DNA from: Sphingopyxis chilensis
GTDB taxonomy: Bacteria; Pseudomonadota; Alphaproteobacteria; Sphingomonadales; Sphingomonadaceae
DNA: 64,000 nucleotides
Reading direction: 5' to 3'
Assembly: GCF_035930445.1 (NCBI RefSeq)
Contig: NZ_CP142394.1
Coordinates: 2,761,501-2,825,500 of the forward strand
The position numbers were made by a program, and so were the translations under genes. The notes below the pieces were generated by a model. It was not told the origin of the DNA. It made no database searches and saw nothing but the letters and a program-made list of their open reading frames with translations. Below, piece by piece: positions 60,143 through 64,000 of this stretch; position 1 is the stretch's first letter, and each line of letters opens with the position of its first letter.

Positions 60143-61810
60143 TTACCGGCAACTGCTTTCAGGACCCGAAATCAGGTCGAGGCAGCGGCCATCGATCTTG
60201 CTTGCATCAACCGGAAGGCCGATCAACGACGCCAGCGTCGGCATGATGTCCACCGTCATCACGGCGTTGGGCTGTTCGAATGCGGCCAGCCCCTTGCGCC
60301 AGAAGAGGATCGGTACGCGGCGATCGTAATCCCACACCGAGCCGTGCGTCGCGACATAGCCGACGCCCGATTCGGGGATCGGCGTCACGCGTGGCTTCAG
60401 CGCGATGATGAAGTCGCCCGACCGCTGCGGATAATAGGAGGCGCGCAGCTTGTCCATCAGCGTCCAGCTATCGGGCGCGCGCTTCGAGATCGGATGCGCG
60501 TCGAGTTCCTCGCGCGTTGCCACCGCCTCGACCTGCGGGTGCGCGCGAAGGCGCGGCAGCAGTTCGGCGAGCACCGCCGTGCGCTGCGCCGCGGTCAGCG
60601 TCTTCGCCAAATAATAGTCGCCGCCGTCGCCATACAGAATAGGCTGCGGCAGGCCGAGCTTTTCGGCCACCGCCTTGCTCATCGCCTCGGGATCGAGCGC
60701 CTTGTCGACGCGCTGGGCGTCGGGCCAGGCGTTCTGACGGTTGCGTTCGGGCAGGTCGTGGCCGCCATGATCTGCGGTCAGCGCCACCATATAGTCGATC
60801 CCCGCCTGATCGAGGCGCGCGAAGAAATCGCCGAGTTCACGGTCGAGTCCCGCCATCTGGAGGCACATTTCGCTGCCGTCGGTGCCGGTGCTGTGGCCGA
60901 CATAATCGGTCGCCGAAAGGCCCACGATCAACAGGTCGGTGCTATCCCCCTCGCCCATCTTGCGGACCTGGCGGAGCGCAGCCGCGGTCGCGAGTACGGC
61001 GCCGTCAGCCTCGGGCGACGCCATGAAGCGGCGGAAGTCGCCAGCGTCGCGCGCCATGCGGCCGGTGCCGACCGAACCGCCCTTTTCGAGCGGGATCGCA
61101 ATGTCGTGCGGCGCGCACTCGGCAGGGAGCGTCAGCGCGGGACGCGGCTGGCCGATTGCGGCGGCGATCGCCGCGCTCGCCTGCTGCGCGGTCGGTGACA
61201 AGGTGGTGCCGCGATAGCCGGTGAGGCCGGTGGGCACGAGCCACATCAGCTCGTCGGCCTGGCGCCCGCCCATCATGATCGCCGCGCGGTCCTTGCCCGA
61301 TACCGAGACGACCTGCGCCTTCGGGTCGCGCGCCTTCATCAGGTCGCCGAGCGTCGGGACGAGCAGATGCTTTACCGAAGCAGCATATTCGCCGCCTTTC
61401 GACGTCGTTCCCGCCACGGCCTCGTCCTCGGCGCAATAAACGCGCTTGTCCGCGCGCGCGACCGAGAGATCGAAATAATTATTGGCGACGATGCCGGTGT
61501 GCGCGGGGTGGTTGCCGGTCAGGATCGTCGAATGGCCGGGGCAGGTTTCGGTCGCGCCATGCGCCTGATAGCCCGACGGAAAGACGACGCCCGACGCGAG
61601 CCGCGCAAGGCCGCCGGTGAACCGCCCGCGATATTCGGCGAAAAGATCGGCTGAAAACTGATCGACCGCGATCATGATGACCAGCTTCGGCGCCGGGGTC
61701 GCGGCAGTAACCTTTTGCACCGGCGCGGCCGAATCCTGCGCGAGGCCGGTTCCGGCAGCGACGAGGCAAAGCGCGGTGGCAAGGGCGGTGGACAGATATT
61801 TCAGCTTCAC
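60143..61810 (-). CDS. phoK: PhoK/SPAP-type secreted alkaline phosphatase
   Basis: A 555-residue phosphatase of the alkaline phosphatase/NPP superfamily. Signal peptide (LATALCLVAAGTGLA). The segment GATETCPGHSTILTG holds the nucleophile Thr at residue 89 when translation starts at GTG 61810, the position known for the Sphingomonas enzyme. Metal ligands VDQFSAD and LTADHGGHD; long similarity through KDRAAIMMGG, SATDYVGHSTG and THGSVWDYDRRVPILFWRKG. GGAGAAG lies 7 bp upstream of that GTG. It releases phosphate from monoesters outside the cytoplasm. Plausible T2SS client, though no Pho-box array was found in its promoter. Confidence 0.92.
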   Translation of the reverse strand: MKLKYLSTALATALCLVAAGTGLAQDSAAPVQKVTAATPAPKLVIMIAVDQFSADLFAEYRGRFTGGLARLASGVVFPSGYQAHGATETCPGHSTILTGNHPAHTGIVANNYFDLSVARADKRVYCAEDEAVAGTTSKGGEYAASVKHLLVPTLGDLMKARDPKAQVVSVSGKDRAAIMMGGRQADELMWLVPTGLTGYRGTTLSPTAQQASAAIAAAIGQPRPALTLPAECAPHDIAIPLEKGGSVGTGRMARDAGDFRRFMASPEADGAVLATAAALRQVRKMGEGDSTDLLIVGLSATDYVGHSTGTDGSEMCLQMAGLDRELGDFFARLDQAGIDYMVALTADHGGHDLPERNRQNAWPDAQRVDKALDPEAMSKAVAEKLGLPQPILYGDGGDYYLAKTLTAAQRTAVLAELLPRLRAHPQVEAVATREELDAHPISKRAPDSWTLMDKLRASYYPQRSGDFIIALKPRVTPIPESGVGYVATHGSVWDYDRRVPILFWRKGLAAFEQPNAVMTVDIMPTLASLIGLPVDASKIDGRCLDLISGPESSCR

Positions 61811-61905
61811 GGACGGCTTCTCCAACCTGGGGGTGTCAGCGCGGGCTGTCCTCTCGACGAAAGCCGCCTATATGGCAAGCCTTCGAACGATGAACGGGCG
61901 CGGGC

Positions 61906-63975
61906 ATGGCCATGAATTTGCAGAGTGAGGCTTTTGTGACACGGGTTGCGCGCGCGGTTCTTGCGGTGCTGGCGCTCAGCCTCGTCGCCCTCACCCCCGC
62001 GCACGCGCAATCGACGCATATCCGGCCGAAACTCGTCGCCGAGTCGGTCGTACCCGCTCCCGGAGGCACGACGACGCTCGCGCTTACCATGACGCCCGAA
62101 AAGACGTGGCACGGCTATTGGGCCAATGGCGGCGACGCGGGTTTCGGCCTGTCGGTCGAATGGAATGCGCCCGAGGGCGTGACGATCGCGCCCTTCCGCT
62201 ATCCCGTCCCCGATGCGCTGACCCTCTTCGGCATGATGAACCATGTCTATGAGCACCCCTATGCGCTGCTCGCCGACGTGCAGGTCGACAAGGACATCGC
62301 GCCCGGCACCGACCTGACTTTGTCGGGGATCGCCAACTGGCTTGCCTGCACCGACAAGGTCTGCGTTCCCGAAAAGGCCGTAATTTCGGTCGCACTGAAG
62401 GCGGGAAACGGACATGTCACGGGCGCCGAACGCGAACGCTTCGACGGCTGGCGCGCGCTGCTCCCGCAGCCGCTCGACCGGCACGGCACGTGGGAAAAGC
62501 GCGGCGACATGGTGCGCTTTGCCATCCCCCTCCCCGCCAGCACCGCGATCGACGCGCCGCACCTGTTCGTCGAGACGCAGGACGTGGTCGATTATGCCGC
62601 TCCCCAGAATTTCAGCCGCAACGGCGACCAGATCATCGTCGAAGCCCGTGCGAAGGGCGATCGCGCGGGACCGATCGCGGCGCTGCTCAAGCTGGGCGGA
62701 GGCCGCGGCCTGTCGCTGCGGCTCGAACCCGGCGCGGTTCCCGCCTCCGGAGAGGTGATCGCCGGGAAGGCGGGCGGCATCGATATGGGCCTGTTCTGGA
62801 CCGCACTCGGCGGCGCGATCCTCGGCGGTCTGATCCTCAATCTGATGCCCTGCGTCTTCCCGATATTGAGCCTCAAGGCGCTGAGCCTCGCGCGATCGGG
62901 CGGCGATACGCGTTCGGCAAAAGTCGAGGCGCTCGCTTACACCGCCGGCGCCATCGTCACCGCGCTGCTCCTCGGCGGCGTGCTGCTCGCGCTGCGCGCC
63001 GCCGGCGAGCAGGTCGGCTGGGCGTTCCAGCTCCAGCATCCGGTCAGCGTGCTCGCGCTGCTGATCCTCGCGCTCGCGATCACGCTCAACCTACTTGGCT
63101 TTTATGAGCTGCCGTCCTTCGGCGCCGGACAGGCGCTCGCCGGAAAGGGCGGTGCGGCGGGCGGCTTCTGGACCGGCGCGCTCGCGGCCTTCGTCGCGAC
63201 GCCGTGCAGCGGGCCGCTGCTCGGCGCGGCGCTCGGAGCGACATTGGTGCTGCCCGCGTGGGCGGCGCTCCCGATCTTCGGCGGGTTGGGGTTGGGGCTC
63301 GCCCTGCCCTTCCTCGCGATCGGCTTTGTGCCCGCCCTGCGCAATCGCCTGCCGAAGCCGGGCCCGTGGATGGACCGTTTCCGCAAATGGATGGCGCTGC
63401 CGATGGGCCTCACCACGCTGGCCTTGGCATGGTTGCTGTGGCGCCAGCTCGGCAGCGGCGAGCAGCTTCTCTGGCCCAGCCTCGCCGTGGCGATGGCGCT
63501 CGTCCTGCTGACGCACTATGGCTCGATCCAGCGCGGCGACCGGCGGTCGTGGCTGCTGTTCGCCTCCGGCCTGCTCTTGCTCGTCAGCCTTGCGGGCACG
63601 GTAACCGAAGTGGCCGAAGCCGAACGCACGGCGGCCGGCGCGGGATCGACCTTTTCCTCCGATGCGCTCACCAGGGCCCGCGCGACCGGCAAGCCCGTTT
63701 TCGTCTATTTCACCGCCGACTGGTGCCTGTCGTGCAAGGCGAACGAAGCCGGCGCAATCGAGCGCGAAGCGGTGCAGCGGGCGTTCGACGAGGCGGGCGT
63801 CATCACGCTCGTCGGCGACTGGACCAACGGCGACCCCGTCATCACCCGAACGCTCGCCGATCATGGTCGCAACAGCGTGCCGCTCTACCTTTGGTATGAA
63901 CCCGGCGCCGCGAAGCCCGAAATCCTGCCGCAGATCCTGACGCCCGGCCTGCTCACCGACAAGGCGAAGCGCTGA
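61906..63975 (+). CDS. dsbD: DsbD-family thiol:disulfide interchange protein
   Basis: A 689-residue inner-membrane reductant conduit. Signal (AVLALSLVALTPAHA), N-terminal periplasmic domain with the Cys pair in ACTDKVC, membrane domain of about eight helices with NLMPCVFPILSLKA and ATPCSGPLLG, and a C-terminal thioredoxin domain with WCLSCK. It passes electrons from cytoplasmic thioredoxin to periplasmic proteins. ATG at 61906 is used; a GTG at 61936 with GAGG before it is possible. Divergent from phoK and overlapping the next gene. Confidence 0.92.
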   Translation: MAMNLQSEAFVTRVARAVLAVLALSLVALTPAHAQSTHIRPKLVAESVVPAPGGTTTLALTMTPEKTWHGYWANGGDAGFGLSVEWNAPEGVTIAPFRYPVPDALTLFGMMNHVYEHPYALLADVQVDKDIAPGTDLTLSGIANWLACTDKVCVPEKAVISVALKAGNGHVTGAERERFDGWRALLPQPLDRHGTWEKRGDMVRFAIPLPASTAIDAPHLFVETQDVVDYAAPQNFSRNGDQIIVEARAKGDRAGPIAALLKLGGGRGLSLRLEPGAVPASGEVIAGKAGGIDMGLFWTALGGAILGGLILNLMPCVFPILSLKALSLARSGGDTRSAKVEALAYTAGAIVTALLLGGVLLALRAAGEQVGWAFQLQHPVSVLALLILALAITLNLLGFYELPSFGAGQALAGKGGAAGGFWTGALAAFVATPCSGPLLGAALGATLVLPAWAALPIFGGLGLGLALPFLAIGFVPALRNRLPKPGPWMDRFRKWMALPMGLTTLALAWLLWRQLGSGEQLLWPSLAVAMALVLLTHYGSIQRGDRRSWLLFASGLLLLVSLAGTVTEVAEAERTAAGAGSTFSSDALTRARATGKPVFVYFTADWCLSCKANEAGAIEREAVQRAFDEAGVITLVGDWTNGDPVITRTLADHGRNSVPLYLWYEPGAAKPEILPQILTPGLLTDKAKR

Positions 63976-64000
63976 TGGCGAAACAGCGTGCCGACCAGCT
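63975..64000 (+). CDS. tlyA: Start of a probable TlyA-type rRNA methyltransferase (cut by window edge)
   Basis: Only eight full codons, MAKQRADQ, followed by CT. This matches the usual opening of TlyA-family S4-domain rRNA 2'-O-methyltransferases in related bacteria. The ATG overlaps the dsbD stop (TGATG), so translational coupling is likely. Too short for a firm call. Confidence 0.45.

Noticed and set aside
61811..61905. Search for a Pho box in the phoK-dsbD gap
   Set aside because: Single GTCA-like words occur (GTGTCAGC and others) but not at 11-bp spacing on either strand.

Overview
The window is very GC-rich bacterial chromosome, densely packed. Several features point to an alphaproteobacterium of the order Sphingomonadales (Sphingopyxis/Sphingomonas-like). 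These are many TonB-dependent receptors next to glycoside hydrolases, a PhoK-type secreted alkaline phosphatase otherwise known from Sphingomonas, overlapping ATGA/GTGA gene joints and short intergenic gaps. The taxonomic call is inference from gene content; there is no rRNA gene here. No IS element, prophage or CRISPR array was seen.

Layout. (1) 1-7435, minus strand: a type II secretion operon gspC-D-E-F-G-H-I-J, with gspJ cut by the window edge. (2) 7722-12076, minus strand: a PT-linker lipoprotein gene followed by a TonB-dependent receptor gene. Upstream of both gspC and the lipoprotein gene I find arrays of TGTCA-like units phased at exactly 11 bp, the arrangement of PhoB boxes. Secretion system, lipoprotein and receptor therefore look like one phosphate-starvation module. 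(3) 12384-16582: tRNA-Leu(GAG), an iron-type alcohol dehydrogenase, a GNAT acetyltransferase, a GFA-family protein, an aldo/keto reductase and an exported amidohydrolase. (4) 16706-22565: two sulfatases around a TetR regulator, with a matching palindrome in both sulfatase promoters, then an enoyl-CoA hydratase/SDR operon. (5) 22762-24570: a KefB/C-type cation:proton antiporter.

(6) 24710-46889: a large alpha-mannan/oligomannoside utilisation locus. It holds four GH92 alpha-mannosidases, a GH125 exo-mannosidase, a GH2 and a GH43 enzyme, a 998-aa TonB receptor, a ROK sugar kinase, a mannose-6-phosphate isomerase, a sugar-porter MFS permease and a ROK-family repressor with a palindromic operator of its own. 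The inferred flow is receptor uptake of oligomannosides, trimming in the periplasm by exported exo-enzymes, MFS import of free sugar, phosphorylation by the ROK kinase, and isomerisation to fructose-6-phosphate. Two of the four GH92 proteins carry Gln in place of the usual catalytic-acid Glu (HGNQP instead of HGNEP), which suggests handling of mannose-1-phosphate linkages or another activity.

(7) 47030-50346: a divergent pair, a DUF885 peptidase-like protein and an amidohydrolase. (8) 50596-57430: a second, smaller uptake locus with a FadR-type GntR regulator, a TonB receptor, a 718-aa CehA/McbA-like (PHP-type) exported protein and KduI, pointing to uronate/unsaturated uronide metabolism. (9) 57482-64000: tRNA-Gln(TTG), branched-chain aminotransferase, MarR regulator, proC, a PhoK-like alkaline phosphatase, dsbD, and the first 8 codons of a probable tlyA.
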